From the NCBI RefSeq assembly GCF_024496085.1, contig NZ_CP101751.1, forward strand, positions 1-64,000: DNA of 64,000 nucleotides. The letters run 5' to 3'. Numbering within the stretch: position 1 is the first letter of the stretch; the number at the start of each line of letters is the position of its first letter. This stretch comes from Flavobacterium cerinum. Lineage in GTDB: Bacteria > Bacteroidota > Bacteroidia > Flavobacteriales > Flavobacteriaceae. The position numbers were made by a program, and so were the translations under genes. The notes beneath the pieces were generated by a model. That model saw only the letters and a program-made list of their open reading frames with translations. It did not search any database and was not told the origin of the DNA. This document shows positions 16,555 to 26,217 of the stretch, piece after piece.

Positions 16555-18522
16555 TTATTGCTGCAATTCCTGTTTTACCTGGTTAAATGCATCTTTATCA
16601 ATACTGATTGTAAACTCTTTTTTCAATTCGTCTACCCATTTACTTTCAAGATACTGCTGGTAATCGTTAATCACTTTTCCTTTTGTCTCTTCAAATGTTT
16701 TTGGTCCTTTCGGCATTTTTTTATTCACCTGAATCACGAAATAGTAATTTCCGTCTTTGATAACATCCGAAATACCTACATCCAATTTAGAATGTTTCGG
16801 TAAAGCTTCGCTACCTTCTTCAAAAACACCTGTTTTTACAATAATCGAAACGTTATTATCTTTATTCAGTTGTTCTTTAATAAAATCAATGGATTTTTTC
16901 TTTTTCAGTAATTTCAACGTTTGTTGAATAGCATCCTGTTGTACCGATGAGAATACATTAGCCTCAACTCTAGGATTCCACTGGTATTGTGCGATATTTT
17001 TTTCGTAGAACGCTTTTAACCCTAACGTATCCGTTTTGGCTTTGTCCCATATTTCTTTTTCCATCAAATCAAACAACAACAATCCGTCGCGGTATTCGTC
17101 CATTACATTGGCAAATTCCTGATTTTCTTTTTCAAGATTATCGTTATAATATCCCATTAACTGGTTTTGAATGAATTTACCGTATAACTGATCAACAACT
17201 TTACCGATCGGTTTGATTCCCCATTTCGCTTTTTGCTGTGTATTTACATACTCTAAAAAGTCCATAGCAGAAACTTTACGATCTTTATTGATCACCAATA
17301 AACTTCCTTCTAATTCCGGTGTAGATGCAGGCAGATTCCATTCTTCATTATAGAATTTATCCGTTACCAGTTTAGCGGCTTTTGTATATAATTTGGCATT
17401 CTTTTCGATCGCGTATTTTTTAGTCAGCTTTTCATTTAAAGAAGCGTCAATCAGTTTTGAACGATCGTCTTTTCGAACTTTAGATTCCAGTTCCGACTGT
17501 ACATCAGCTAAACTACGCACCGGGAATTTTTCAATTAGCTTAACAATATGCCAACCGAACTGACTTTGGAAAGGTTCCGAAACATCACCCGGATTTTTTA
17601 ATGTAAAAGCAACATCTTCGAATTTTTCAGAGCTTAATTCTCCGGATCCGAAACGTTGTAAATGCCCTCCTTTTCCTGCAGATGAGCGGTCTTGTGAAAA
17701 TTGTTGCGCCAGGCTTTCAAAATTTTCACCCTGTTTGATTTTTTTGTAGATATCGTCGATATTGTTTTTAACCGATTCCCCTTCAACCGGGTTTTCAGCT
17801 TTCATCAGCATAATATGTGCTACTGTTACCTGTCCTCTGTTATCCCGAATATCATTTACTTTAATAAGGTGGTAACCGAAACGGGTACGAACCGGCATCG
17901 ACACCTCCCCTTTTTTGGTTTTGTAAGCTGCGGTTTCAAAAGGATATACCATTCGGAAAACGGAAAAATAACCTAAATCTCCTTTATTATCTTTAGCGGA
18001 AGGATCCTGAGAATAACGGGTCGCCAGATCTTCGAAATTTTCTCCGGCCATCGCTTTTTTACGGATGTCCATTGCCTGATGATAGGCTTTAAGTGTATCA
18101 GCCGGCGAAGCATTTTCGTCAACTGTAATCAATATATGAGCGGCTTTAATTTCTTTAAGAGAGCGTTGGTAGGCTTCATCCACCAATTCTTTCGTAACTT
18201 TCGTATCCGTCATATAATTACGTGATAATTGGCTACGATATGACCTTAATTCAGCTATATAATTAGGTCCTTTTTGCAATCCCAGTTTATTTGCTTTTTC
18301 AATTTTCAGCTTATATCCCAGAAAAAGATCCAGATACTGATTCAAATCTTTCTGTGATTCATCTTTTACCAGATCCAGGTTTTTCTTATAAACTCTACTG
18401 AATTCATCTGTGTAATAAGGGTGATTATCAATATTGAAAAGTACTTTTTTCGTTTTATCCTGTGCATACGACATCGCACTCGCTGCCACACAAAGACCTA
18501 ACAGAACATGTTTTAACCTCAT
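16555..18522 (-). CDS. Periplasmic peptidyl-prolyl isomerase with two PpiC domains
   Basis: An exported chaperone/isomerase of about 655 residues from the chosen start. The signal peptide is MRLKHVLLGLCVAASAMSYA, followed by a SurA-like N-terminal segment (NIDNHPYYTDEFSRVYKKNL). Two parvulin domains follow, beginning near KEIKAAHILITVDENASP (about residue 118) and GQVTVAHIMLMKAENP (about residue 225). A long C-terminal region of about 320 residues has no motif I can name. An in-frame ATG at 18588 would put 22 residues before the signal peptide, so I reject it. This is the first gene of the chaperone operon, with a well-formed promoter upstream. Confidence 0.92.
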   Translation of the reverse strand: MRLKHVLLGLCVAASAMSYAQDKTKKVLFNIDNHPYYTDEFSRVYKKNLDLVKDESQKDLNQYLDLFLGYKLKIEKANKLGLQKGPNYIAELRSYRSQLSRNYMTDTKVTKELVDEAYQRSLKEIKAAHILITVDENASPADTLKAYHQAMDIRKKAMAGENFEDLATRYSQDPSAKDNKGDLGYFSVFRMVYPFETAAYKTKKGEVSMPVRTRFGYHLIKVNDIRDNRGQVTVAHIMLMKAENPVEGESVKNNIDDIYKKIKQGENFESLAQQFSQDRSSAGKGGHLQRFGSGELSSEKFEDVAFTLKNPGDVSEPFQSQFGWHIVKLIEKFPVRSLADVQSELESKVRKDDRSKLIDASLNEKLTKKYAIEKNAKLYTKAAKLVTDKFYNEEWNLPASTPELEGSLLVINKDRKVSAMDFLEYVNTQQKAKWGIKPIGKVVDQLYGKFIQNQLMGYYNDNLEKENQEFANVMDEYRDGLLLFDLMEKEIWDKAKTDTLGLKAFYEKNIAQYQWNPRVEANVFSSVQQDAIQQTLKLLKKKKSIDFIKEQLNKDNNVSIIVKTGVFEEGSEALPKHSKLDVGISDVIKDGNYYFVIQVNKKMPKGPKTFEETKGKVINDYQQYLESKWVDELKKEFTISIDKDAFNQVKQELQQ

Positions 18523-18611
18523 TCTTTCAAAATATTTTAAATAATTTATAGTCTCCGAAAAAACCGCAATCCCATTAAGGACTGCCATTATAATAGTTGA
18601 TTAGCAATCAA

Positions 18612-18641
18612 CAAAAATAACAATTCAATTACATTATACAA
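18612..18641 (-). promoter_or_regulatory. Promoter of the peptidyl-prolyl isomerase operon
   Basis: On the minus strand, TTG at 18641-18639, 19 bases of spacer, then TATTTTTG at 18619-18612. This fits the Bacteroidota -33 TTG / -7 TAnnTTTG layout. The start codon at 18522 is about 85 bases downstream. Confidence 0.7.
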
Positions 18642-18736
18642 CTATGCCAATTACTATTAACAAAAAATTATCGTGTGAATACCTACTCTAATTATCTTAT
18701 TTTGAAACCGATTAAAAAGTTCTCGCAAATTATAGC

Positions 18737-18744
18737 TACTTTTG
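18737..18744 (+). promoter_or_regulatory. Putative prfC promoter -7 element (TACTTTTG)
   Basis: TACTTTTG followed by CA lies 22 bases before the prfC ATG, so the leader would be very short. No -33 TTG is seen at normal spacing. Confidence 0.55.
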
Positions 18745-18766
18745 CAGCCATTAATTTTTGTTAAAA

Positions 18767-20356
18767 ATGAGCTTTCAGAAAGAAATTCAACGCAGAAGAA
18801 CCTTTGGTATTATCTCCCACCCGGATGCCGGAAAAACCACATTAACAGAAAAGCTGTTATTATTTGGGGGAGCTATCCAGGAAGCAGGGGCTGTAAAAAG
18901 CAACAAAATCAAAAAAGGAGCCACTTCGGATTTTATGGAAATCGAGCGCCAGAGAGGGATCTCGGTTGCTACTTCCGTATTGGCTTTTAATTATAAAGAC
19001 AAAAAAATCAACATTCTGGATACGCCGGGTCACAAGGACTTTGCAGAAGATACCTTTCGAACACTTACAGCTGTTGATAGTGTAATTGTAGTCGTAGACG
19101 TAGCTAAAGGGGTTGAGGAACAAACGGAGAAACTGGTAGAAGTTTGCCGTATGCGTAATATCCCGATGATTGTTTTTATCAACAAATTAGATCGTGAAGG
19201 TAAAGACGCTTTTGATTTGATGGATGAAGTCGAGAAGAAACTGGGCTTAAAAGTTACGCCACTTAGTTTCCCTATCGGTATGGGATATGATTTCCAGGGA
19301 ATTTACAACATCTGGGAAAAGAACATCAATTTATTTGAGGGTGATAGCCGTAAAAATATTGAAGAAACCATTGCTTTTTCAGACATCAACAGTCCGGAGC
19401 TGGAACAAATAATCGGTGAAAAACCGGCCAAAAAATTACGGGACGAGCTGGAACTTATTGACGAAGTATATCCGCCATTTGACCGTGAGGCTTATCTGGA
19501 AGGTAATCTTCAGCCTGTATTTTTCGGTTCTGCTTTAAATAATTTCGGAGTTCGTGAATTACTGGATTGTTTTATCGAAATCGCACCGTCGCCAAGACCA
19601 AAAGATTCCGATAGCCGTACCGTACAACCGGACGAAAACAAATTTTCCGGTTTTGTATTTAAAATTCACGCCAATATGGATCCGAAACACCGCGATCGTC
19701 TGGCTTTTATCAAAATTGTATCCGGTATCTTCGAAAGAAACAAACCTTATTTACATGTTCGTTTAGGTAAAAATCTGAAATTCTCAAGTCCGAATGCCTT
19801 TTTTGCCGAAAAGAAAGAAATCGTAGACATCTCTTATCCGGGTGATATTGTAGGATTACACGACACCGGAAATTTTAAAATCGGTGATACACTAACTGAA
19901 GGCGAATTAATGAGCTTTAAAGGGATTCCGAGTTTCTCTCCTGAACATTTCCGTTACATTAACAATGCCGATCCGATGAAAGCCAAGCAGCTTGAAAAAG
20001 GAATTGATCAGTTAATGGATGAAGGAGTTGCGCAGCTGTTTACACTGGAGATGAACAATCGTAAAGTAATCGGAACTGTAGGAGCGCTTCAGTATGAGGT
20101 AATTCAATATCGATTGGAACACGAATACGGTGCAAAATGTTCGTATGAAAATTTCCCGGCTTTTAAAGCGTGTTGGGTACAACCGGAAGACCCTAAAAAT
20201 GATGAATTTGCAGAGTTTAAACGTATCAAACAAAAATTCCTAGCGAAAGACAAATACGGTCAGCTGGTATTCCTGGCGGATTCTGATTTTTCAATTCAGA
20301 TGACCCAAAGCAAATACCCGACAGTAAAACTTCTTTTCACTTCCGAATTGGATTAA
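18767..20356 (+). CDS. prfC: Peptide chain release factor 3
   Basis: A translational GTPase that recycles RF1/RF2 from the ribosome after termination. The protein (529 residues from ATG 18767) begins MSFQKEIQRRRTFGIISHPD. Its G1 motif (SHPDAGKT) is at 17-24. The other GTPase motifs follow: RQRGISV (switch I), DTPGHKDF (G3) and NKLDREGKD (G4). The RF3-specific C-terminal domains are complete, and length matches the family. A TTG nine bases upstream is in frame, but the ATG gives the conserved N-terminus. It has its own promoter element and terminator and is divergent from the chaperone operon. Confidence 0.97.
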   Translation: MSFQKEIQRRRTFGIISHPDAGKTTLTEKLLLFGGAIQEAGAVKSNKIKKGATSDFMEIERQRGISVATSVLAFNYKDKKINILDTPGHKDFAEDTFRTLTAVDSVIVVVDVAKGVEEQTEKLVEVCRMRNIPMIVFINKLDREGKDAFDLMDEVEKKLGLKVTPLSFPIGMGYDFQGIYNIWEKNINLFEGDSRKNIEETIAFSDINSPELEQIIGEKPAKKLRDELELIDEVYPPFDREAYLEGNLQPVFFGSALNNFGVRELLDCFIEIAPSPRPKDSDSRTVQPDENKFSGFVFKIHANMDPKHRDRLAFIKIVSGIFERNKPYLHVRLGKNLKFSSPNAFFAEKKEIVDISYPGDIVGLHDTGNFKIGDTLTEGELMSFKGIPSFSPEHFRYINNADPMKAKQLEKGIDQLMDEGVAQLFTLEMNNRKVIGTVGALQYEVIQYRLEHEYGAKCSYENFPAFKACWVQPEDPKNDEFAEFKRIKQKFLAKDKYGQLVFLADSDFSIQMTQSKYPTVKLLFTSELD

Positions 20357-20376
20357 AGCATCAAGAAACAATAAGG

Positions 20377-20406
20377 AAAAGCGTAGACTAAAAAGTTTAC
20401 GCTTTT
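20377..20406 (+). terminator. Terminator of prfC
   Basis: A 12-bp stem (core GCGTAGAC / GTTTACGC, one G-T pair) with a 6-base loop and a T7 run, 20 bases after the prfC stop. Confidence 0.85.
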
Positions 20407-20492
20407 TTTGTAATACCATAAGATTAATTTGACAATTGTTTTCACTTTTTTATCATAAATTTTTATATTTTTATACACCTTAACCAAAATTT

Positions 20493-20723
20493 ATGAGCTT
20501 ACTTCAAAAGAAAAAATGGTTTATTATCATTTTGCTATTTTCTTATGTTTCTTCATTTGCCGCTTTTATGGTTGACGAGACATCTCCGAATGACCCTCCC
20601 GGCGATAGTGATCCTGAACCTGTACCAATAGACAATCACACACTACTATTGGTTATAGCAGCCCTCTTTTTAGGCTACTTTCTGATTCGGAAATACTACT
20701 ATAGAAAAGCAAATAATGTATAA
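20493..20723 (+). CDS. Small exported protein with PID-type C-terminal membrane anchor
   Basis: A 76-residue protein. It has a signal peptide (about 8-26), an acidic, proline-rich linker (TSPNDPPGDSDPEPVPIDN) and a C-terminal membrane segment (about 49-66) followed by basic residues (RKYYYRK). The P-V-P-I-D stretch just before the final helix resembles the short 'PID-CTERM' protein-sorting tails described in Bacteroidota; I recognise the layout but did not search for it. The mature part is so short that it may be only a surface or membrane tag. It is convergent with a second gene of the same design across a shared terminator. Function unknown. Confidence 0.75.
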   Translation: MSLLQKKKWFIIILLFSYVSSFAAFMVDETSPNDPPGDSDPEPVPIDNHTLLLVIAALFLGYFLIRKYYYRKANNV

Positions 20724-20751
20724 AAAAAGACCCGCGATGCGGGTCTTTTTT
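20723..20751. terminator. Bidirectional terminator between the two small anchored-protein genes
   Basis: Perfect 13-bp stem (AAAAAAGACCCGC / GCGGGTCTTTTTT) with a 3-base loop. A and T runs on both sides let it serve both convergent genes. Confidence 0.92.
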
Positions 20752-20754
20752 ATG

Positions 20755-20979
20755 TTAGTTGCGAATTTCTTCTCTTCTTTTTTTAATCACAAACATTGCA
20801 AAAGCTATTGCGATCAATGCCATCCATAATAAATATCCGTTAATCGGCACCGGATCAACATCCAATGGATCCGTATCGCCCGGATCACCAAAATCTCCCG
20901 GTTCATCAGCAGCAAATGCCATAAAATTCGTAAATACTGTGAACAAGAATAAGAAGCCGTATGTTTTAATTTTTTCCAT
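20755..20979 (-). CDS. Small exported protein with PID-type C-terminal membrane anchor (second copy)
   Basis: A 74-residue protein with the same plan as its convergent neighbour. It has a signal peptide ending in AFAA (about 1-24) and an acidic linker with the repeated GDxGDPxD pattern ending in DPVPINGY. A C-terminal membrane segment (about 50-67) and the basic tail KKRREE follow. The reading frame continues to a TTG at 20994, but the ATG at 20979 gives a clean signal peptide. It starts 58 bases after the end of the T9SS gene at 21037 with no terminator between, so the two may be cotranscribed. Function unknown. Confidence 0.75.
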   Translation of the reverse strand: MEKIKTYGFLFLFTVFTNFMAFAADEPGDFGDPGDTDPLDVDPVPINGYLLWMALIAIAFAMFVIKKRREEIRN

Positions 20980-21036
20980 AATCAGTGGTTTCAAGATGAG
21001 GCAGAATAGCAGACTACCCTGCCCGATCTTTATTTT

Positions 21037-24000
21037 TTAATAAACTACTTTAACTGTTGTTGTTTTATTATTATCAGCTGTTACCTGAACCAATAATACT
21101 TGTTGTGCTACCAATAAATCTGAAATGATCAGTGTATTATTGTTAACCTTCCCTTTTTGGTATACCAAACGACCGTTGATATCATAAACTGCTACATCTT
21201 TAATCGTAGTATTTTTAGTTTCGATATGTAATCCCGCGTTCTGTTTGTACACGACCACTGCATTTGCATCCAATGTAGCATCAATAGTTCCTAATGTGTT
21301 TTTATACACCATTTCAAAACGGTTATCAAAAGTACCTTCTGCAGATGCAAAAGTATAAGCTCCCGTTCTTAGATTATGTAATGTTCCGTTGGATTTATCT
21401 TTTAGGTAAATTTCCTGGTTACCGGCGAATAATCCGTCAAATGAACCTAATGAAATTGTATAGCTTCCAGCTGTAGCTGCTTTAAATCCTAAAGTAACCA
21501 CATCACTATCATTAAACGGTAATGCACGTCCCTGAATTGTATAATCTGCTCCTGCAATTTTAGAAGACAAGCTGCTTCCTGTATTACCGAAAGCCAATCC
21601 GTCATATCCGCGGTCAACTCCTTCAGTTGCTCCTTCAGCATAAGCTACTAATATCTGATTAAATGCAGTTCCGGCATCGTTAGTCAGATTTAACCAGATA
21701 CGGTGTCTTTCAATTTCATTATCCGTAGGTGTAGCAGTATTAATAGTTGCCACTCCTCTAAAGAACTGATCCGCATTATTAGCTTCACGCATTGTATTTT
21801 CAAAATGAACGTTTCCTCCGGCCGGTAATGATTTCACTAAGAATCCCTGACCTACCTGAATTTTACCGTTAGGTACGTTTGCCGGTACTCCGGAAGTTCC
21901 TAAAGTAGCTGCAACTCCTCCAGATCCCGGTGTCCATGTCGCATAGTTAGTTCCCGCCGGGAATTGTCCCTGAGCGTTCATTGTTAGCGTATGTGCATAG
22001 AAATATAAAGTTCCGTCGATTGTAGGGTTATTATTTACAAAATTGGTTCCGTTTACTACAGACGGATATGGATTTCCTACCAAATTGTATCCTGTTCCTG
22101 TTGTTTCTAAAGCAAATGAGATGCTTCCGTTATTTGGTTTTCCAACAAAAATTCCTTCCCAAGCCGCAGCCGGTGATGCCTGATAGTTATTAGGCGCTCT
22201 TACCGCAAATCCTTTACCCGGTATAAATGTAGAGGTCGCAGATAATCCGGTATTCACGAAAGTATTTGTTGAAGTCTGATACGTATAAAAACGATTTGTT
22301 AATGTATTCGGAGAGAAACCGAAAAGATTTTGATCTTCTACCGGAGATGACCATAAAGTATGATCCAAACGCACGATAGGTGCTGAATTACGGTGTAAAG
22401 TTACTGCACCGGTATTTGCTACTGCATTTGTTTGAATAAGGTTTGCATTGTTCTCGATTACAAAATCAGCAGCAGTCATATTGTTTACAACATCATTCAC
22501 TACTGTAAGATTAGTTCCGGATACAATACGGAATGAACCGGAATTCAATGTTAATTTTTTAGCGGTAAAAACACCGTTTGTATTGGTATTATAAGCACCT
22601 GCAATGATTGCGTCTGTAGTTGCGTTCGGACCTGTCACATTTGACCAGGCCGTTCCGTTCCAGGTTACCTCAGTTACACCGGTTGTTACATCAATTACGT
22701 TAGAGTTAACAGAAGTACTCGCTGAATTTTCTGCTCTTACTCTGTAGTGATACGTTGTATTCGGGTTTAATCCGTTTACAACAAAAGAAGTAACATTTCC
22801 AACATTTCTGTTATTATATCCCGTTACAAATGACGGTACGGTATTCATATAATTAATGGTCAATTCATCCACATAAGCTACACCAGATCCGTTTTCAATC
22901 AGGATTTTTACATCATTTGATGTTTCATTAACCGGTATCGTATATTCTTCGAATGTATTTGTTAACGAAATAGATTGAAGTTGTGTTGTAACACCTCCAA
23001 CTATTTTACTTACCACCATTGTACTGGCACTTGATCCTCTTTTTGCAGAGAAAACAACTGAGCTTATTTTTGCAAAACTTGGCGTTGTCATTTCACCGTC
23101 ACCTGCTCTTAATTGCGCTCCGTATCCGGAAACAGTATTAGCTCCGCTTGCTCTTAAAACAGCCACTATCGGCCAACTTCCCGAAGACAAAGTTGCATTT
23201 CCTGAGACATAACCTGAAGTACTCAATCCGTTTTCAAATGATTCTAAAACACTAGCTGTACTAGAAACTCCGAAAGTAGCATATTCACTCACATCCAAAC
23301 GGTATGCCGTTGCCTGTGGTACTGCATTCCAATGTGCTGTAAAATCGTAGGCCTCAATTGCTGTAGCAGCTGTAGCTACCGGTGCCGGTAAAGCTGTAAT
23401 GTTTGCCGTTAAACCGGTTGGTTGAACTAAGTTGTAATTGACAGCAGCAGAACCTGACAAGGTATATCCTGTAACCGTTACTGCAATTCCGTTTCCTATA
23501 GCTGTTGAAGCAAAGGTCGCTACCGGTGTTCCTGATAACGTTACATTTCCGTTATCAGCAGCCATTACTCCCGATAAAACCGGTGTTCCTGACAATGTAG
23601 CAGCATTAGTTCCGTCTGCTACTTTATTATCTGCTGTTAATCCTGAAATAGTTACATTTTTTTTCGTTACCGTTAAAGTACGTACCACATCAGTTGCTGC
23701 ATTATAATTTACATCACCCGGTTGAGAAGCCGTAATGTTTGCCGTTCCCATACCCGTAATTGTTACTGTATTTCCTGAAATAGTTGCCACAGCAGTATTA
23801 CTACTGTTATACGAAACTGCTAATCCTGAACTTGAAGTTCCCGTTAAGGTAAAAGCAGCATCTCCGTATTGTTTATTGATATTCGCAAAAGTGATTGTTT
23901 GGTTTCCTTTTGCAATAGTGAAGTCGATCGCTGCCGGTGTACTATCTCCGGCACCATTTGTTCCCTTTACTGTTACAGTAGCAGTTCCTGCAGTTGTAGG

Positions 24001-24825
24001 CGTTCCTGTAATAGCTCCGGTTGTTGTATTAAGCGTCAATCCGGCCGGTAGTGTTCCGGTTACAATTGCATAGCTCGTTGGATTTCCCGTTGCTGAAATA
24101 TTCTGACTGAAAGCAGTTCCTACTGTACCGTTAAAAGAAGCAGGAGTTACAACCGGAACTACAACCGGATCACCAGTAGCCGTCATATGAAAATTATCAA
24201 TAGACACACCGTTATCAGTTCCTGTCAGGTTAGTTGTTGCCCATGTAATACCAAAAGCGGCTCCGTTAGCAATATTCAACCCTGTTAAGGTAAATTCCGG
24301 TACAGGTGTTACAGCAACTGTACCACTACTACCTGATGCCACTCCTGAAAAGTCTTTTCCGTTTAAAGTCGTATTCGTTGCTAAGGCTCCTGTTCCGGTA
24401 ACATCCCATCCGGATGTATTACTTCCACCGTATCGCCATTGTTCATAATCCCACGAAATTTTCAATGATGTAATGGGAGCACCTGTGTTATTTACAAAAC
24501 TTACGGTATAAGTATGTATATTACTTGATGACGGTAAAGCCCCTAAGCTAAAATCTGTTCCGGTTCCATAAGCATAAATACCTCCTGTAGCACCGGTTCC
24601 TGTAGTTCTGCCATTATATGTATTACCTGTAGTTGTCAATGTCCAACCTGTTGGCATTGTATTATTTGCAGTTGTTGAACTCGTCGGGTTGTATGCGTCA
24701 AAATTGTCTGACTTTGTGTAAGGTACAGCTGTAATACTTACCTGTCCCCAAGAGTTTAGTCCTAAAAAGCAAACCATAAGCATAATGGCATACCTCCATA
24801 AAGGGTAGTGTAGTTTTTGTTTCAT
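21037..24825 (-). CDS. Large secreted surface protein with Ig-like/MBG repeats and T9SS type A signal
   Basis: A 1262-residue secreted protein. The N-terminus (MKQKLHYPLWRYAIMLMVCF) is a signal peptide ending near residue 27. Residues about 30-222 form a beta-rich region of a type seen in flavobacterial surface proteins. A putative-Ig (He_PIG-like) module follows (about 226-305; TLPAGLTLNTTTGAITGTP), then MBG/YDG-like repeats (about 306-475; NKQYGDAAFTLTGTSSSGL). A fibronectin-III-like region lies around 480-715. The C-terminal part ends in a type A sorting domain (DVAVYDINGRLVYQKG, final KVVY), predicting export by the type IX system and surface anchoring. The ligand is unknown; adhesion is an inference. 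No terminator is seen after it. Confidence 0.9.
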   Translation of the reverse strand: MKQKLHYPLWRYAIMLMVCFLGLNSWGQVSITAVPYTKSDNFDAYNPTSSTTANNTMPTGWTLTTTGNTYNGRTTGTGATGGIYAYGTGTDFSLGALPSSSNIHTYTVSFVNNTGAPITSLKISWDYEQWRYGGSNTSGWDVTGTGALATNTTLNGKDFSGVASGSSGTVAVTPVPEFTLTGLNIANGAAFGITWATTNLTGTDNGVSIDNFHMTATGDPVVVPVVTPASFNGTVGTAFSQNISATGNPTSYAIVTGTLPAGLTLNTTTGAITGTPTTAGTATVTVKGTNGAGDSTPAAIDFTIAKGNQTITFANINKQYGDAAFTLTGTSSSGLAVSYNSSNTAVATISGNTVTITGMGTANITASQPGDVNYNAATDVVRTLTVTKKNVTISGLTADNKVADGTNAATLSGTPVLSGVMAADNGNVTLSGTPVATFASTAIGNGIAVTVTGYTLSGSAAVNYNLVQPTGLTANITALPAPVATAATAIEAYDFTAHWNAVPQATAYRLDVSEYATFGVSSTASVLESFENGLSTSGYVSGNATLSSGSWPIVAVLRASGANTVSGYGAQLRAGDGEMTTPSFAKISSVVFSAKRGSSASTMVVSKIVGGVTTQLQSISLTNTFEEYTIPVNETSNDVKILIENGSGVAYVDELTINYMNTVPSFVTGYNNRNVGNVTSFVVNGLNPNTTYHYRVRAENSASTSVNSNVIDVTTGVTEVTWNGTAWSNVTGPNATTDAIIAGAYNTNTNGVFTAKKLTLNSGSFRIVSGTNLTVVNDVVNNMTAADFVIENNANLIQTNAVANTGAVTLHRNSAPIVRLDHTLWSSPVEDQNLFGFSPNTLTNRFYTYQTSTNTFVNTGLSATSTFIPGKGFAVRAPNNYQASPAAAWEGIFVGKPNNGSISFALETTGTGYNLVGNPYPSVVNGTNFVNNNPTIDGTLYFYAHTLTMNAQGQFPAGTNYATWTPGSGGVAATLGTSGVPANVPNGKIQVGQGFLVKSLPAGGNVHFENTMREANNADQFFRGVATINTATPTDNEIERHRIWLNLTNDAGTAFNQILVAYAEGATEGVDRGYDGLAFGNTGSSLSSKIAGADYTIQGRALPFNDSDVVTLGFKAATAGSYTISLGSFDGLFAGNQEIYLKDKSNGTLHNLRTGAYTFASAEGTFDNRFEMVYKNTLGTIDATLDANAVVVYKQNAGLHIETKNTTIKDVAVYDINGRLVYQKGKVNNNTLIISDLLVAQQVLLVQVTADNNKTTTVKVVY

Positions 24826-24854
24826 ACTTGTTTATTTTGTTTTTTTTGAGTTCT

Positions 24855-24862
24855 CAAAGATA
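24855..24862 (-). promoter_or_regulatory. Putative promoter -7 element (TATCTTTG)
   Basis: The minus strand reads TATCTTTG, 30 bases before the ATG of the 1262-residue surface-protein gene. No -33 TTG is seen at normal spacing. Confidence 0.45.
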
Positions 24863-25001
24863 GGAAGTTGTTGCATATTTTGAAAATGAGTATGTTACCA
24901 ATTTATTAATTAACATTTAACATACTTTTTATCGTACTTTTCACACTTTTAAACGACAAAATCGGCTCTACTCTTTATATTATGCCTTATAAATAAAAAA
25001 A

Positions 25002-25036
25002 ATCCTGTCAGATTGGCCAAAACCAACTAACAGGAT
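25002..25036 (-). terminator. Terminator of the three-gene surface-protein operon
   Basis: A stem of about 14 bp with one bulge and one mismatch (ATCCTGTCAG... / ...TAACAGGAT), followed on the minus strand by a T run. It lies 24 bases past the stop of the type B gene. Its CCTGTCAG core resembles the dispersed palindromes of this window. Confidence 0.8.
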
Positions 25037-25060
25037 CCGAACTATTTTATCAAAAATAAA

Positions 25061-26176
25061 CTATCGTTTCATACTAAAATGTGCTTTGAATTCTTTTTGA
25101 ACCCCTTCATCATAATAATGCAATACAAACCAATAATCTGTTGACGGTAAAGGATATCCGTTATAAGTACCATCCCATCCTTTTTCTTTTGGAGAAATTT
25201 GTTTGATCAACTTTCCATAACGATCAAAAATGGTGATACTCGCTTTTTCGGGATTCGGCAGGTCTTTCATATTCCAGTAATCGTGATAGGAATCTCCGTT
25301 TGGTGTAAAATAGCGCGGATAATTCAATACCAGGACACGCAACGGACTATCGCCACATCCTTTTTTATCATGAACCCTTACGGTATAATAACCCGATTGG
25401 CTCACCTGAAATACCGGCTCATCCTGAAACGGCCCGTCATTTAACTGGTATTCATAATCACCGGATCCCTGAACTGAAACAACAATCACCTGATTCAAAT
25501 CAAAAGCTTCTTTTACGATAGCTTGTACCACAGCGGCTGATGAAACACTAATTGTTGCCATAGCCACTCCTTCACATCCGGTGGTAGTATCGGTTACCGT
25601 AACCTTATAATTCCCCGGTTGGCTTACAGAAATTATTGGTGTTATAGCGGATAACGGCTGATTGTTTAATGTCCAAACAAAGGTATGACCTGTTGCCGGA
25701 ATACCCGGATTTAACACTACCGGATTCACTAAAACTCCCGATATCGGGTTCACACAAGTTGATGTATTTTCCAAATGGGGTTGCGGCGCATTTTTCAATG
25801 TTACCGCAAGTTGTTGTAACGGACCTAAACATCCCGTTGCAGCATCTTTTTCCTGAACCTGTATCGTATAGGTTCCTGCCGGAGTGTTTCGCCAGTCCAC
25901 TTTAATTTCATTAGTACCCGGTGCATTTGAAAAGGTTATTATTCCGGAAAAATTCGGATTCGGAATTGTCCAGTTATAAACAGATCCTGATGTTCCCATT
26001 CCTCCGTTTTCAGTAGCATCGACCTTGTATACCGAGGAACTTGTTCCGTGACATATTATTTGCTGACTATATGCTGCAACACTCAACATACAAAAAACCA
26101 AACAACAGACTTTCGAAACAAGTTTCCTTATTTCCCGGTTATACGTGTGTACTAGTATATTTCTTTTTTTATTCAT
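25061..26176 (-). CDS. Secreted protein with T9SS type B (gliding-motility-associated) C-terminal domain
   Basis: About 371 residues from the ATG at 26176 (376 from an in-frame ATG at 26191). The signal peptide is long (hydrophobic VCCLVFCMLSVAAYSQ). A module follows that starts QIICHGTSSSVYKV and ends WRNTPAGTYTIQV; it is similar to the N-terminal module of the next gene upstream. Next come an Ig-like domain (about 125-215) and a SprB-like stretch (YEYQLNDGPFQDEPVFQVS). The C-terminus is a type B sorting domain: YFTPNGDSYHDYWN, ITIFDRYGKLI, GWDGTYNGYPLPSTDYWFVL. It is the last gene of a three-gene operon and the only member with a recognisable T9SS signal. Confidence 0.9.
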   Translation of the reverse strand: MNKKRNILVHTYNREIRKLVSKVCCLVFCMLSVAAYSQQIICHGTSSSVYKVDATENGGMGTSGSVYNWTIPNPNFSGIITFSNAPGTNEIKVDWRNTPAGTYTIQVQEKDAATGCLGPLQQLAVTLKNAPQPHLENTSTCVNPISGVLVNPVVLNPGIPATGHTFVWTLNNQPLSAITPIISVSQPGNYKVTVTDTTTGCEGVAMATISVSSAAVVQAIVKEAFDLNQVIVVSVQGSGDYEYQLNDGPFQDEPVFQVSQSGYYTVRVHDKKGCGDSPLRVLVLNYPRYFTPNGDSYHDYWNMKDLPNPEKASITIFDRYGKLIKQISPKEKGWDGTYNGYPLPSTDYWFVLHYYDEGVQKEFKAHFSMKR

Positions 26177-26217
26177 TATTCCGTATTTCATCCGTCAGTT
26201 GACTGACTGCTTTTCTA

